A DNA stretch of 64,000 nucleotides from Enterobacillus tribolii (GTDB lineage Bacteria > Pseudomonadota > Gammaproteobacteria > Enterobacterales > Enterobacteriaceae): contig NZ_QRAP01000003.1 in NCBI RefSeq assembly GCF_003363015.1, positions 1-64,000 of the forward strand, read 5' to 3'. The notes beneath the pieces were generated by a model that searched no databases, had not been told where the DNA came from, and was given only the letters and a program-made list of their open reading frames with translations. Both the position numbers and the translations under genes were made by a program. Shown here piece after piece: positions 43,105 to 53,536 of this stretch (position 1 is its first letter; each line of letters starts with the position of its first letter).

Positions 43105-43920
43105 TCAGCTATACAGCGCCAGCAGCTCATCCACCTTGCTGCGGCCATTGGTATCGCGGCTTATCGTGCGGCGGGCCTTAACCCTGACCTGCTTGGCCCG
43201 GTGATACCACTGCTGCGTCAGCTCGGTGTCATGGTTGGAAATCAGCACCGGCACCTTCTTGCTGGAGGAGACCTCATAGGCCAGCTCCGCCAGGCGAGCC
43301 TGATCGTCCATCGTGAAACTATTGGTGTGGTAGGCCGTAAAGTTCGCCGTCAGCGACAGAGGCGCATAGGGGGGATCGCAGTAGATCACGCTGCCCGGCT
43401 CCGCGTCAGTGATAGTTTTCGAATAATGCTCACAGACGAACGTCGCTTTTTTAGCTTTCTCAGCAAACAGATACAGCTCGGTTTCAGGGAAATACGGCTT
43501 CTTGTAACGCCCGAAGGGAACGTTGAAAGCCCCCTTTGAGTTATAACGGCATAATCCGTTATAACAATGCCGGTTCAGGTAGAGAAACAACACCGCCCGA
43601 CGATGTGCGTTGGTGCACTCGTTGAACTCGCTGCGCAGTTGATAGTAAATATCGGACTGATTGAACTCACCGCTGAACATGTCGCGGGCATCCTTAACGA
43701 ATGCCTCTGTTTCCGACTTGACAATCTTGTAAAGGTTAATCAGATCCTCATTTATGTCAGCCAGCAGATACTCGTCATAGTCCGTGTTCAGAAATACCGA
43801 ACCGGCCCCGACAAAAGGCTCAATTAACCGCTTCCCTGCTGGCAAATGCTGCCTGATGTCCTCAATCAATGGGTATTTACCGCCTGCCCACTTCAAAAAT
43901 GCGCGGTTTTTCTTTTTCAT
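43105..43920 (-). CDS. dam: DNA adenine methyltransferase
   Basis: Methylates adenine in GATC for mismatch-repair strand choice and replication timing. 271 residues (E. coli 278). SAM-binding [15 protein letters not shown] and [13 protein letters not shown], catalytic motif DPPYAPLS. It lies between damX and rpe as in E. coli, so it is the core housekeeping Dam, not a phage copy. Confidence 0.97.
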   Translation of the reverse strand: MKKKNRAFLKWAGGKYPLIEDIRQHLPAGKRLIEPFVGAGSVFLNTDYDEYLLADINEDLINLYKIVKSETEAFVKDARDMFSGEFNQSDIYYQLRSEFNECTNAHRRAVLFLYLNRHCYNGLCRYNSKGAFNVPFGRYKKPYFPETELYLFAEKAKKATFVCEHYSKTITDAEPGSVIYCDPPYAPLSLTANFTAYHTNSFTMDDQARLAELAYEVSSSKKVPVLISNHDTELTQQWYHRAKQVRVKARRTISRDTNGRSKVDELLALYS

Positions 43921-44004
43921 GCTGTCAACCAGCTACTCATCCAATTCAGGTCGGCGGATTGCACGCTGTTCAGACAGCACATCAGCAAACTGTTAACGTT
44001 AATT

Positions 44005-45081
44005 TTATTTGATTTCTTTTTGTACCTGGCTCAGCGGTTTAGCCCATGGCTGCTTTGCCTGAACCCCCGCCGGCAGGGTGGAAACCGCCTTTTTCGCCTC
44101 TGCCGGGCTGGCGTAAATCCCGCTGACCAACACATACCAGGGCTTGCCGTCCCGGGTGGTTTCATACACCAGGTAATTCGGCAGATTTTGCTGCTTAGCG
44201 AACGCATTCAACGTATCTGAACGCGAAGCGCTGCTCAGTTGCAGCGTATAATGGCTGCCCGGCGCGCTTTTATACGATGCCGCAGAGCCAGCGACTGCCC
44301 GGCCGGGTTTTGACGCCGTGTTGCGCGCCGGCGTACTCGCGCTCGCCGTTGCGGCAGGACGCGTTGTCGTTGCTGTGTGAGTCTTGCCCGTTGAGGTGTT
44401 TTTTTCACTGCCGGTCTTGGCCGGCGTTTTATTATGCGTTGTCGCGGTCGGACGCGTAGTCTGCGTCTGCACCGGACGGGTAGTCTGCCCCGTCGTTGCC
44501 GCAGGCACCGTGCCCTGCGTACGCCCGGCCAGCGTTGCCGGGCCGGTCGGCAGGGTTGACTGCGTCAGATTATTCATACCGTTCTGCGCCTGCGGCGGTG
44601 AAAGCGCATCAGACAGGTTGCCGGGCAGATCGACACGCTGCTGATTCTCCGGCTGCTGCATAGGCGGCGCCTGAGTCGGCGTACTGGAGATCGGAGAACC
44701 GGACAGGCTTTGCGGTTGGCCGCCGTTCAGCCCGGAGTTGTTCACCCCGCTGCCGTCGTTGGTGTCCGTGGTGGCGCTGGGCGCGCTGGCGTTGCCGGAC
44801 AACGAAGATGATCCGGAAAGGTTGATGTTCCGGTTATCGCCGGACGCCTGTTGCGGCTGAGAATTCTGATCGGGGGATTTCAGCGCTGAACCGATGCTGA
44901 TAATGATCAACAGCAAAACCAGAATCCCGATACCCATAATCAGGTGCTGACGGGAAACCGTGACTTTCGGTACAGACACGGAAGGACGGCGCGATTTGCG
45001 CGAACGGGAAGCGCGACGGTCACTGGCATCAGGTCTCAGATCGTCATCGGCAGAAAAATCTTCGTCTTCCATCTTATCCAT
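44005..45081 (-). CDS. damX: Cell division protein DamX
   Basis: SPOR-domain inner-membrane protein that accumulates at the division septum. 358 residues from ATG 45081 (GGAGGG five bases upstream); E. coli 428. Acidic/basic cytosolic N-terminus, one transmembrane helix (HLIMGIGILVLLLIIISIGSAL), a Thr/Pro/Gln-rich low-complexity periplasmic linker, and a C-terminal SPOR domain (SHYTLQLSSASRSDTLNAF to PWYVLVSGIYAS). The shortening is in the linkers. Confidence 0.95.
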   Translation of the reverse strand: MDKMEDEDFSADDDLRPDASDRRASRSRKSRRPSVSVPKVTVSRQHLIMGIGILVLLLIIISIGSALKSPDQNSQPQQASGDNRNINLSGSSSLSGNASAPSATTDTNDGSGVNNSGLNGGQPQSLSGSPISSTPTQAPPMQQPENQQRVDLPGNLSDALSPPQAQNGMNNLTQSTLPTGPATLAGRTQGTVPAATTGQTTRPVQTQTTRPTATTHNKTPAKTGSEKNTSTGKTHTATTTRPAATASASTPARNTASKPGRAVAGSAASYKSAPGSHYTLQLSSASRSDTLNAFAKQQNLPNYLVYETTRDGKPWYVLVSGIYASPAEAKKAVSTLPAGVQAKQPWAKPLSQVQKEIK

Positions 45082-45231
45082 CTTAACCCTCCGAACACGA
45101 GGTAAGGCCGGTTGGTATATCCACCAGCGGCACAATCAATATATCGCCTTTCCGCTCTGCGGCCCGCAGGCACAACGGGGAAAGTTTTCAGGCTAACGGC
45201 CTGTCCCGGCAGACTATTTAATCACGACGTG

Positions 45232-46317
45232 TTAATCACGGCACGCCGCAATTGCCGCTAATACCTTATCATGAGATACGCCTGAGCGAACCTCCGAGCG
45301 ACCAATCGCCAGCGGCAGCACCAGCCGCAGCTCACCAGCCAGTACCTTTTTATCACGCATCATGTGCGGCAGGTAAGCTTCCGGCGCCATTTCCGCCGGC
45401 CCTTTCACCGGCAGCCCGGCGCGCAACAGCAGCGCTTTCACCCGCCCGGCGTCGCTCTCGCTGAATTGCCCCAGCAGGCGCGCGGTTTCCACTGCCATCA
45501 TCATACCCGCAGCGACAGCTTCCCCGTGCAGCCAGTTGCCATAGCCCATTTCGGCTTCAATGGCATGCCCGTAAGTATGGCCCAGATTCAGCAGGGCGCG
45601 CTGCCCGTGTTCATGTTCATCTGCGGCGACGACATCCGCCTTGATCTCACAGCAGCGGCGGATGCAGTACGCCATCGCCGCCGGGTCCAGACGCAGCAGC
45701 TCATCCACGTGCGCTTCCAGCCAGCTGAAAAATTCAGCGTCGAGGATAATGCCGTATTTGATAACTTCCGCCAGCCCCGAAGCCAGCTCGCGCGCCGGCA
45801 GCGTTTGCAGGCAGTCCAGATCGATAACCACCGAGGCGGGCTGATAAAACGCCCCGATCATGTTTTTACCCAGCGGGTGATTAACCGCCGTTTTTCCTCC
45901 CACGGAGGAATCCACCTGCGATAACAGCGTCGTCGGCACCTGAATGAAACGCACGCCGCGCTGATAACACGCCGCGGCGAACCCAGTCAGGTCGCCAATC
46001 ACCCCGCCGCCCAGCGCCACCAGGGTCGTATCCCGCCCGTGCGGTTTGTGCAGCAGCGCGGTGAATACCTGGTCCATCACCGCCAGGGTTTTGTATTGCT
46101 CGCCGTCAGGCAACACCACGGTGTCTACCCGCATGCCGCCCTGCTCCAGGGTATTTTTGATCTTATCCAGATACAGACCGGCCAGCGTGGTATTCGTGAC
46201 GACCATAACCTGCTCGCCGGCACGCAGCGGCAGAAAAGAAACCGGGCTCTCAAACAAACCGGCGGCTATCGTAATCGGGTAGCTGCGCTCCCCCAGTGTT
46301 ACAGTAATCCTTTCCAT
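45232..46317 (-). CDS. aroB: 3-dehydroquinate synthase
   Basis: Second enzyme of the shikimate pathway. 361 residues from ATG 46317, which reads [22 protein letters not shown] as in E. coli (362). NAD site [19 protein letters not shown] and metal-binding H in [15 protein letters not shown] are present. A much longer frame from 46581 overlaps aroK and is rejected. Follows aroK by 43 bp. Confidence 0.96.
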   Translation of the reverse strand: MERITVTLGERSYPITIAAGLFESPVSFLPLRAGEQVMVVTNTTLAGLYLDKIKNTLEQGGMRVDTVVLPDGEQYKTLAVMDQVFTALLHKPHGRDTTLVALGGGVIGDLTGFAAACYQRGVRFIQVPTTLLSQVDSSVGGKTAVNHPLGKNMIGAFYQPASVVIDLDCLQTLPARELASGLAEVIKYGIILDAEFFSWLEAHVDELLRLDPAAMAYCIRRCCEIKADVVAADEHEHGQRALLNLGHTYGHAIEAEMGYGNWLHGEAVAAGMMMAVETARLLGQFSESDAGRVKALLLRAGLPVKGPAEMAPEAYLPHMMRDKKVLAGELRLVLPLAIGRSEVRSGVSHDKVLAAIAACRD

Positions 46318-46360
46318 GTTTCGTTTGAGACCTTCATTCTGATGATGAAAACGCCGGAAA

Positions 46361-46879
46361 TCAGTTCGTTTCCAGCAAATGGATGATTTGGTTGGCAACC
46401 ACTTTCGCGCTTTGTTCGTCGGTGCGAATCGTGACGTCCGCAATTTCCTCATACAGCGGGTTGCGTTCCAACGCCAGGGATTCCAGCACGTCGCGCGGGG
46501 TATCGACCTGCAGCAGCGGGCGTTTTTTATCACGCTGAGTGCGCGCCAGCTGTTTTTCAATGGTCGTTTCCAGATACACAACCACGCCGCGGGCAGACAA
46601 ACGGTTACGGGTTTCCCGTGATTTTACCGATCCGCCGCCGGTCGCCAACACGATCCCCTGCTTTTCCGTCAGTTCGTTGATGACCTTTTCTTCGCGATCG
46701 CGGAAACCTTCCTCGCCTTCTACGTCGAATACCCAACTCACATCAGCGCCAGTACGACGCTCAATCTCCTGATCGGAGTCGTAAAACTCCATGTTGAGCT
46801 GCTGAGCCAATTGACGGCCAATAGTACTTTTGCCGGCGCCCATCGGCCCAACCAAAAAGATATTGCGTTTCTCTGCCAT
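46361..46879 (-). CDS. aroK: Shikimate kinase AroK
   Basis: Phosphorylates shikimate. 172 residues from ATG 46879 (E. coli 173). P-loop [22 protein letters not shown] and the GGGS shikimate-binding motif are intact. First of aroKB, cotranscribed with aroB and probably damX-dam as in E. coli. Confidence 0.96.
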   Translation of the reverse strand: MAEKRNIFLVGPMGAGKSTIGRQLAQQLNMEFYDSDQEIERRTGADVSWVFDVEGEEGFRDREEKVINELTEKQGIVLATGGGSVKSRETRNRLSARGVVVYLETTIEKQLARTQRDKKRPLLQVDTPRDVLESLALERNPLYEEIADVTIRTDEQSAKVVANQIIHLLETN

Positions 46880-47214
46880 GTTTTCCGGTACTACCAAGAT
46901 AATACGTTAATGATAACCCGCCCCGCCAATCACATCAGCAGCGGGACCGAAACTAAAACCTCATTGAGCGATAGTGCGAGATTAGACTAAAAATTATCTC
47001 AACACTCCAGGTAGTTTGGCAACCGAATAAATTCGCGCAATACGCCAGGATGTCCGGAGCAAGGCAAATGCCTTTCCGGGGATGAATGGACTGCTACCTG
47101 ATTTGCTAACCCTTGTATGCTAAATCTCTCGCAGCGTCAAACGCGGAAACCATTCACGCCGATAAATTGTTCCGGGGAACAGGTCATAAAAAGTAATAAG
47201 AGGGCCGGCAAGCC
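46880..47214. promoter_or_regulatory. aroK upstream region
   Basis: This 335-bp gap between hofQ and aroK (same strand) must hold the aroKB promoter. Several AT-rich candidates exist near 46990-47030 but none has good spacing. No terminator for hofQ was resolved. No gene seen. Confidence 0.45.
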
Positions 47215-48501
47215 TCAGGATGAAGGAACTTTCCGGGCTTGCACCAGCTCGGGCGTGATAAAAATCACCAGCTCCCGGCGCTGCTGTCTGTTTCGCTCGT
47301 CACGAAACAGCGCGCCTAACCCGGGGAGTCGCCCCAACCCCGGCACAGCGCTGTTCCCACGTTCTTTTTGCTGCTGAAAAATACCGCCGAGCACCACGGT
47401 CTCGCCATTGCGCACCGTCACCCGGGTGCGTATTTCCTGTTTATCGATCGCCAGCACCTCGCCCTCCTGCTGTTTCAGCGTTCTTCCCGGCATGTTCTGG
47501 CTGATTTGCAATGCCAGCGTAATGCGGTCGCTGCCGACCACCCTGGGTGTGACTTCCATCCCCAGCACGGCTTCTTTGAACTCAATGGCGGTTGCTCCGC
47601 TGGCGCCGCTGGAAACCTCATAGGGAATTTCCGTGCCTTGCTTGATGCTGGCTGTTTGCAGGTTTTCCGTCATCAGATGCGGACTGGCGATAATTTCGAC
47701 CTTATCCTGCTGCTCCAGCGCGGCTAACTCCAGTTCCAGAATATTTCCGCCGATGCGCGCGATCTGAAACCCACCGCTCAGCGATTTGCCGTCCAGCGGA
47801 ATTCCCATACTAAACTGATTAACGCGAAACCGTCCGTCCGAACTGCCGTCATCATCAGGCCTGACGCCCCAGCGCACGCCGAGTTCACGCAAACTCTCAC
47901 GGTTGATCGTGATGATATGCGCCCGTAACTGCACCTGCGGCACGGTTTGATCCACCTCTTTAAGCCACGCTTCAATCGCCGCCAACTGGCGCGGTTCATC
48001 GCTGACCAGCAGCATGTTGGTGCGGCCATCCGCAGATACGCTGCCGCGCTCGCTCAGTAACCCACCCTTTTGCTGCAACAGGCTTTTAGCAACCTCTTCC
48101 GCTTCCGCCTGTTGCAACATGACGCGCAATTGTTTCAGTACGCCGGACGCAGCGGGTTGCCGCCGTGCGGCGCGGCGGGAATCAACCCGTGCGGCGGACT
48201 GCACGAACAAAATGCCGTTTTGTCGCTCCACGGCCAAATCATGTTGCCGGGCAATCGCCTGTAACGCCTGTTCCCAGGGTACTCCAACCAACCGCAGCGT
48301 TGTTTTTCCCTGAACCTCATCGCTGACCATCAGGTTCAGCCGCCGGAAATCGGCCAAAGCCTGTAAAACGCCGGACAACGGCGCCTCATGGAAAACCAGG
48401 GTCACCGGCAGCGACGCATCCCTCGCTTTTCCCGCAGCAAACGCAGAGCAAAACGGAAACAGACCTAAAATCAACCAACAGAATATGATGCGCCACGGCA
48501 T
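47215..48501 (-). CDS. hofQ: Secretin-like DNA uptake/type IV pilus protein HofQ
   Basis: PilQ/ComE-type outer-membrane secretin, 428 residues from ATG 48501 (E. coli HofQ 412). Signal peptide MPWRIIFCWLILGLFPFCSAFA, an STN-like N domain, then the secretin domain (SIKQGTEIPYEVSSGASGATAIEFKEAVLGMEVTP and RRELVIFITPELV). A longer frame from 48876 lies in hofP and is rejected. In E. coli these genes allow use of DNA as nutrient. Last of hofMNOPQ. Confidence 0.92.
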   Translation of the reverse strand: MPWRIIFCWLILGLFPFCSAFAAGKARDASLPVTLVFHEAPLSGVLQALADFRRLNLMVSDEVQGKTTLRLVGVPWEQALQAIARQHDLAVERQNGILFVQSAARVDSRRAARRQPAASGVLKQLRVMLQQAEAEEVAKSLLQQKGGLLSERGSVSADGRTNMLLVSDEPRQLAAIEAWLKEVDQTVPQVQLRAHIITINRESLRELGVRWGVRPDDDGSSDGRFRVNQFSMGIPLDGKSLSGGFQIARIGGNILELELAALEQQDKVEIIASPHLMTENLQTASIKQGTEIPYEVSSGASGATAIEFKEAVLGMEVTPRVVGSDRITLALQISQNMPGRTLKQQEGEVLAIDKQEIRTRVTVRNGETVVLGGIFQQQKERGNSAVPGLGRLPGLGALFRDERNRQQRRELVIFITPELVQARKVPSS

Positions 48502-48562
48502 GCTTTTCGTCCTTAAAACGTCCGGGAAATGAGAAGGGTTATGATGATTTACGGCCCCGTAT

Positions 48563-48892
48563 TCATGGCGGGCAGGCAAACGGAAGAAGCCCGCTGTGTT
48601 TTTCTCCTGAACACCACTGCGGCGTAAACGCTGTGGTGAACGGAGGGAAGGTGAGATCAGCAGCGCAATAGTCCGGCACAGTTTTTCGCCAGTACCCGGA
48701 TGCATCGATACGCCACTGAACCCAGCAGCGCCCATCGCTGATGAAGCCTGCATAGCGGCTCTCTTCCGGAACTCCGGCAACTGACGTTGGCGGTAAATGG
48801 AAAGGATCGCGTTCCACCCCTGAGGCAAGTACGGAAAATGATGCCGATACGAGCCACGCCGGCACAAACAACGCATTTCGGATCTTTCTCAT
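48563..48892 (-). CDS. hofP: HofP (PilP-like) DNA utilisation protein
   Basis: 109 residues with a signal peptide (MRKIRNALFVPAWLVSASFSVLA) and the short segment VERDPFHLPP. Two pairs of Cys lie in the C-terminal half (DGRCWVQWR, VPDYCAADL, PQWCSGEK). ATG 48892 shares one base with the hofO stop (TGATG). Similarity is weak, and the assignment rests on position in the hofMNOPQ operon. Confidence 0.75.
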   Translation of the reverse strand: MRKIRNALFVPAWLVSASFSVLASGVERDPFHLPPTSVAGVPEESRYAGFISDGRCWVQWRIDASGYWRKTVPDYCAADLTFPPFTTAFTPQWCSGEKHSGLLPFACPP

Positions 48893-49386
48893 CAGGCCGC
48901 CTCTCCGAGACGGATTTCCGCCTCTACGCCCTGTTCCATACGGGTGATCCGCAATAACTGAATCAGCCACGGGCACGGTTCCAGCCGTGTGAGCAGCGCC
49001 GTCAGCTCTGGGTAAGCCAGCGACAGAGAGACACTCCACTGCGCCGGGGAAGCATTTTCCCGGCGCCAGGATTTAACCTGCCCGGATGCCAACGAGCCGG
49101 GCAGCGCCTGACAGGAAGGCGGGCCGTTTCCCGGCGCCGGAGTCTCCCGCCGCAACTGCGCCAGCATGGCTTCCAGACGACGATTTTCTTCCCCGAGCTG
49201 CGTCAATGCATTCCGTTGACGATCAATGGTCTCCCGCCGTTCCTCAAGCGGGGCGGACAGCAGCAGCTTGCCCAAAAGCAGAAGCGCCACTGCCGGCACT
49301 ACCGCCGAACCGGCCAGCAACAGCGGGAAACGCGGCCCGCGCAGACCGGCCGCCCACAGACCAAACGCCAGCCACCAAGCCTTCAT
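48892..49386 (-). CDS. hofO: HofO (PilO-like) DNA utilisation protein
   Basis: 164 residues, with one N-terminal membrane segment (FPLLLAGSAVVPAVALLLLGKLLL) and a coiled-coil region (ERRETIDRQRNALTQLGEENRRLEAM), then a small C-terminal domain. Topology is that of PilO. It overlaps hofN by ATGA at its start and hofP at its stop. Assignment from operon position plus topology. Confidence 0.8.
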   Translation of the reverse strand: MKAWWLAFGLWAAGLRGPRFPLLLAGSAVVPAVALLLLGKLLLSAPLEERRETIDRQRNALTQLGEENRRLEAMLAQLRRETPAPGNGPPSCQALPGSLASGQVKSWRRENASPAQWSVSLSLAYPELTALLTRLEPCPWLIQLLRITRMEQGVEAEIRLGEAA

Positions 49387-49931
49387 GAGGTATGCTCCCA
49401 GACGCCGCGCAAAGTAAACGCCACATCGCCGTTTTCATCCCGGGTCAGCTCCGTCAGCGTGGTTTCGGCAGGCACGCTATTCGCTCCGGCGGGGTTGAGC
49501 GTTTGAACGAACTGAAACAGGTCAGACGCGCCCGTCCCTTTTCCCTGTAAAACAAAGCCGTCACCTCCGCTTTCCAGTTGGGTCAGCCAAAGCCCGGCCG
49601 GAATATGACGGCTCAGCAGACGCAATAACGCCCCGTTACGGCGGTTCTTTTGTGCGAACGCTTCACCGCGCCGCTCAGCGTCAATGCGCGCTTTCATCTG
49701 CGCCACGGTCTGCTGGCGCGTTTGTTTTTCCCGGCGCAGCGCTTCCAGCGTCCGCGTCTGACTTTCCTGCTTCAGCCGTAACCCGGTTTCCGTCTGCAGG
49801 CCGTTGCGCCACATCAGCCCGAGACCCGCAGCAGACAACAGCAGGCTAAACGCCAGCACGCCCGCCACCTGACGCCGGCGCGCAACGGCATAGCCATCAC
49901 GCCAGGGAAGCAGGTTAATGACTAAATCCAT
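49383..49931 (-). CDS. hofN: HofN (PilN-like) DNA utilisation protein
   Basis: 182 residues. Short cytosolic start MDLVINLLPWRDGYAVARRR (the NLLPWR motif used by PilN to bind PilM), one membrane helix, a coiled coil and a PilN domain (IPAGLWLTQLESGGDGFVLQG). Overlaps hofM and hofO. Confidence 0.85.
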   Translation of the reverse strand: MDLVINLLPWRDGYAVARRRQVAGVLAFSLLLSAAGLGLMWRNGLQTETGLRLKQESQTRTLEALRREKQTRQQTVAQMKARIDAERRGEAFAQKNRRNGALLRLLSRHIPAGLWLTQLESGGDGFVLQGKGTGASDLFQFVQTLNPAGANSVPAETTLTELTRDENGDVAFTLRGVWEHTS

Positions 49932-50746
49932 GCCTCAGCCCCCGGATGCAACGCCAGCCCCAGAGCCAGGGTGAAATCCTGCGGTTGCCGGGGCAGCGGC
50001 GGCTGAAGCTGGCGCAGGAAACCAAACGGTGACCATTCCGCCGGCGCCGCAGCGCCGCTTAACAGATAGCCGTCGCCGGTAAATCCCGCCTGAAGGGCGG
50101 CGCATACCGCCTGCGAAACGTCGTCATCACCTGCCGCCACGCAACCGTACGCCAGCGGCTGCGGCCGTGGGGAAACCCACAGCAGCGTCTGAGATGTGCG
50201 GTACAGCAACAGTTTATCCGGCGGCGTGCCGCACAACGCCGCCACGCGGCGCAATGCGCAGGGCGTGATATCCACAGCATCCGGCGTCAGGCCAGCGACA
50301 CTCATCGCGTCCAGCCATCCCTGTAAGTCGCGGCGCCGGGCGGCGGTTACCACTACGCCGTCACCATCACGCGCCGCCGGAGCGTAGTCGTAGGCCATCT
50401 CTTTGCAGGAGAGATGAAACTGCTTCTCTACCGCAATCCGGAGCGCTTCCTGACGCACGGCCGGAGAAAGTTGCCGGTCCGGGCGGGGCAGATACCGCTG
50501 CATCACCTGCGCCGGCGGCAACCCCAGGCGGATACGGGCATTGGCGGGCAGCTCCCGCCGCCAGTCACGCAGCCACTCACCCAACTGGCGCGGCCGTTGC
50601 AGCCGCCCGTCGCAAAACAGATCCGCCGGCGGGGATAATTGCCACCAGCGTTTCAGTTGCCAGCCGTCCCGGCGGCGTGACAAAGCAACCGCACACATCC
50701 CGCCGGGACTGATGTCTACCCCGGTTTGCCAGCGCTGAGAAAACAT
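49922..50746 (-). CDS. hofM: HofM (PilM-like) DNA utilisation protein
   Basis: 274 residues from ATG 50746. PilM-family, actin-like fold protein that would bind HofN at the cytosolic face of the membrane. The start MFSQRWQTGVDISPGGMCAVAL carries the phosphate-1-type motif. First of hofMNOPQ, transcribed divergently from mrcA, as in E. coli. Confidence 0.88.
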   Translation of the reverse strand: MFSQRWQTGVDISPGGMCAVALSRRRDGWQLKRWWQLSPPADLFCDGRLQRPRQLGEWLRDWRRELPANARIRLGLPPAQVMQRYLPRPDRQLSPAVRQEALRIAVEKQFHLSCKEMAYDYAPAARDGDGVVVTAARRRDLQGWLDAMSVAGLTPDAVDITPCALRRVAALCGTPPDKLLLYRTSQTLLWVSPRPQPLAYGCVAAGDDDVSQAVCAALQAGFTGDGYLLSGAAAPAEWSPFGFLRQLQPPLPRQPQDFTLALGLALHPGAEAWI

Positions 50747-50771
50747 GCCCGCATCCTCCATTATTCGTGAA

Positions 50772-50793
50772 GTTGATAAAAGAACGTATCAAC
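50772..50793. promoter_or_regulatory. Inverted repeat in the hofM-mrcA control region
   Basis: GTTGATA and TATCAAC flank an 8-bp spacer. Seventeen bp downstream is TATACT (50810-50815), a plausible mrcA -10. The dyad overlaps the -35 position, so it may be an operator. Confidence 0.4.
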
Positions 50794-50867
50794 GTTGCAG
50801 GCTTGCCTTTATACTACTGCGCGGTTGTTTAGAAACTGCCCAATGGACAAGTAATGGGATATCTCAG

Positions 50868-53435
50868 GTGAAGTTCGTAAAGTATTTTATCGTTCTTGCA
50901 GTGTGTTGCATTCTGCTGGGAGCGGCTTTGGTATTTGGTTTGTACAAATACGTTGAGCCGCAATTACCCGACGTTGCCACGCTGAAAGACGTCCGACTGC
51001 AGACGCCAATGCAGGTTTACAGCGCAGATGGAGAGCTTATCGCCCAGTTTGGCGAGAAGCGTCGTATCCCGTTACCGCTGGATCAGATTCCACAAACGAT
51101 GGTCAAGGCGTTCATCGCCACGGAAGACAGTCGTTTCTATGAGCATCACGGTGTTGACCCGGTGGGGATTTTCCGCGCCGCTTCTGTTGCCATGTTTACC
51201 GGACACGCCTCTCAGGGTGCCAGTACGATTACCCAACAGTTAGCCAGGAACTTTTTCCTCAGCCCGGAAAGAACGCTGATGCGAAAAATTAAAGAGGTCT
51301 TTCTCGCGATCCGCATCGAACAGATGCTGTCGAAAGATGAAATTCTGGAGCTGTATCTCAACAAAATTTACCTCGGCTACCGTGCTTACGGCGTCGGCGC
51401 CGCGGCACAGGTCTATTTCGGCAAAACCATCGATCAGCTGGATCTCAGCGAAATGGCCATGATCGCCGGCCTGCCGAAAGCGCCTTCAACATTTAACCCG
51501 CTTTATTCGTACGATCGCGCCCTGGCGCGCCGTAACGTGGTATTAGCGCGTATGCTTGATCAGCACTACATCACCAAAGCGCAGTACGATCAGGCCCGCA
51601 GCGAAAAGATCAACGCCAGCTATCACGGCCCGGAAATCGATTTCTCCTCACCGTATCTTGCTGAAATGGTGCGCCTGGAGATGATCAAACGCTATGGTGA
51701 CAACGCCTATACGGATGGTTACAAGGTTTACACCACCATCACTAAACGTCTGCAGCAGGCCGCCCAGGAAGCCGTTCGCAACAACGTGATTGCCTACGAT
51801 ATGCGTCACGGCTACCGCGGCCCTTCCAACGTGTTGTGGAAAGTCGGGCAACCGGCCTGGAACCAGAAGCAAATCATCGATTCGATAAAAAACCTGCCAA
51901 CGTACGGCCCCCTGCTGCCGGCGGTGGTCATGGCCTCCGGTAATACCGAAGCCACGGTCATGCTGGCGGACGGCAGCGAAGTCATTCTGCCATTCACCAC
52001 CGTGCGCTGGGCCCGTCCTTACCGCAGCGACACCCAACAAGGGCCGACGCCGAGGCGGGTCAGCGATGTCCTCCAGGCCGGCCAGCAAATCTGGGTGCGC
52101 CAGGACAACAAGCAGCAGTGGTGGCTTTCCCAGGTGCCGGACGTTAACTCCGCGCTGGTGTCCATCAATCCCCAGGACGGGGCGGTGAAAGCATTGGTAG
52201 GCGGCTTTGATTTCAATCAGAGCAAGTTTAACCGCGTAACCCAGTCGCTGCGTCAGGTCGGTTCCAACATCAAACCTTTCCTGTACACCGCCGCGATGGA
52301 TAAAGGGCTGACGCTCGCCACCATCCTTAACGACCTGCCGGTTTCCCGCTGGGACCCGGGCGCCAGCACCGACTGGCGGCCCAAAAACTCACCGCCGACC
52401 TACGCCGGACCGATCCGTCTGCGTCAGGGGCTGGGCGAGTCGAAGAACGTGGTGATGGTACGCGCCATGCGCGCCATGGGCGTGGATTACGCCGCTGAAT
52501 ACCTGCTGCGCTTCGGCTTCCCGGCAAGCAACATCGCGCATACGGAAGCGCTGGCGCTGGGCGCTGCGTCGTTTACGCCGCTGCAGATGGTGCGCGGTTA
52601 TTCCGTCTTCTCCAACGGCGGTTACCTGGTTGACCCGTACTTCATCACCAAAATCGTAGATGACAACGATAACCCGGTATTCGAAGCCAAACCGCGCGTT
52701 GTCTGCACCAACTGCAACCTGCCGGTGATTTACGGCCAAACCGCCCGCTCCGCCGTACTGAGCGAAGATAATATGGAAAACGTTGCGGTTTCCCATGACG
52801 GCACGACGCCGGTATCCGTTCCGATGCCGCAGTTGCAGGAAGTCACGCCGGGCCAGATGAGCCGCGATGGCGACCAGCAGTACGCCCCTCACGTCATCAG
52901 CTCGCCGCTGGCGTTCCTGATGTACGATGCGCTTAACAGCAACATCTTCGGCGAACCCGGTGGTGGCTGGATGGGCACCGGCTGGCGCGCCGGCCGCGAC
53001 CTGAAACGTCGCGACATCGGCGGCAAAACCGGGACGACCAACAGCTCTAAAGACGCCTGGTTCTCCGGATACGGTCCGGGCACTGTCACCACGGTGTGGA
53101 TCGGCTTCGATGATCACCGTCGCGATCTGGGGCGTTCAACCGCATCCGGCGCCATCAAGGATCAGATTTCCGGCGGTGAAGGCGGAGCCAAGAGCGCCCA
53201 GCCGGCGTGGGATGATTTCATGAAAACCGCGCTGGAAGGCATTCCGGAGCAGCGTATGCCGCCGCCGCCGGGCATTGTCAGCGTCAAAATCGACATGCAG
53301 AGCGGTAAGCTTTCTACCGGCAGCGGCCGCAGCCGGTCGGAATATTTCATCAGCGGCACGCAGCCGACGGACTACGCAGTGCAGGACAGCGGAACGACTA
53401 TCATTGATAACGGTCAGACCCACGAATTGTTCTAA
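50868..53435 (+). CDS. mrcA: Penicillin-binding protein 1A
   Basis: Bifunctional glycosyltransferase/transpeptidase. 855 residues from a GTG at 50868, where the sequence begins (V)KFVKYFIVLAVCCILLGAA, as in E. coli (850). TGase motifs EDSRFYEHHGVD and GASTITQQLARNFF; transpeptidase SxxK (GSNIKPF), and KTGTTN. The ORF continues upstream to 50745, but those codons cover the promoter region. Divergent from hofM. Confidence 0.96.
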   Translation: MKFVKYFIVLAVCCILLGAALVFGLYKYVEPQLPDVATLKDVRLQTPMQVYSADGELIAQFGEKRRIPLPLDQIPQTMVKAFIATEDSRFYEHHGVDPVGIFRAASVAMFTGHASQGASTITQQLARNFFLSPERTLMRKIKEVFLAIRIEQMLSKDEILELYLNKIYLGYRAYGVGAAAQVYFGKTIDQLDLSEMAMIAGLPKAPSTFNPLYSYDRALARRNVVLARMLDQHYITKAQYDQARSEKINASYHGPEIDFSSPYLAEMVRLEMIKRYGDNAYTDGYKVYTTITKRLQQAAQEAVRNNVIAYDMRHGYRGPSNVLWKVGQPAWNQKQIIDSIKNLPTYGPLLPAVVMASGNTEATVMLADGSEVILPFTTVRWARPYRSDTQQGPTPRRVSDVLQAGQQIWVRQDNKQQWWLSQVPDVNSALVSINPQDGAVKALVGGFDFNQSKFNRVTQSLRQVGSNIKPFLYTAAMDKGLTLATILNDLPVSRWDPGASTDWRPKNSPPTYAGPIRLRQGLGESKNVVMVRAMRAMGVDYAAEYLLRFGFPASNIAHTEALALGAASFTPLQMVRGYSVFSNGGYLVDPYFITKIVDDNDNPVFEAKPRVVCTNCNLPVIYGQTARSAVLSEDNMENVAVSHDGTTPVSVPMPQLQEVTPGQMSRDGDQQYAPHVISSPLAFLMYDALNSNIFGEPGGGWMGTGWRAGRDLKRRDIGGKTGTTNSSKDAWFSGYGPGTVTTVWIGFDDHRRDLGRSTASGAIKDQISGGEGGAKSAQPAWDDFMKTALEGIPEQRMPPPPGIVSVKIDMQSGKLSTGSGRSRSEYFISGTQPTDYAVQDSGTTIIDNGQTHELF

Positions 53436-53463
53436 ACCGCCGTAAGCGAAAAGCAGAAACACC

Positions 53464-53484
53464 AAGGGGCCGAAACGGCCCCTT
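53464..53484. terminator. Bidirectional terminator mrcA/nudE
   Basis: AAGGGGCCG and CGGCCCCTT pair perfectly around AAA, followed by GTTATTTT. It lies between the convergent mrcA and nudE stops. Confidence 0.9.
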
Positions 53485-53536
53485 GTTATTTTACTGACTT
53501 ATTTTTTCAGCCACGCAAACGCGTTTACGGCGTGCT

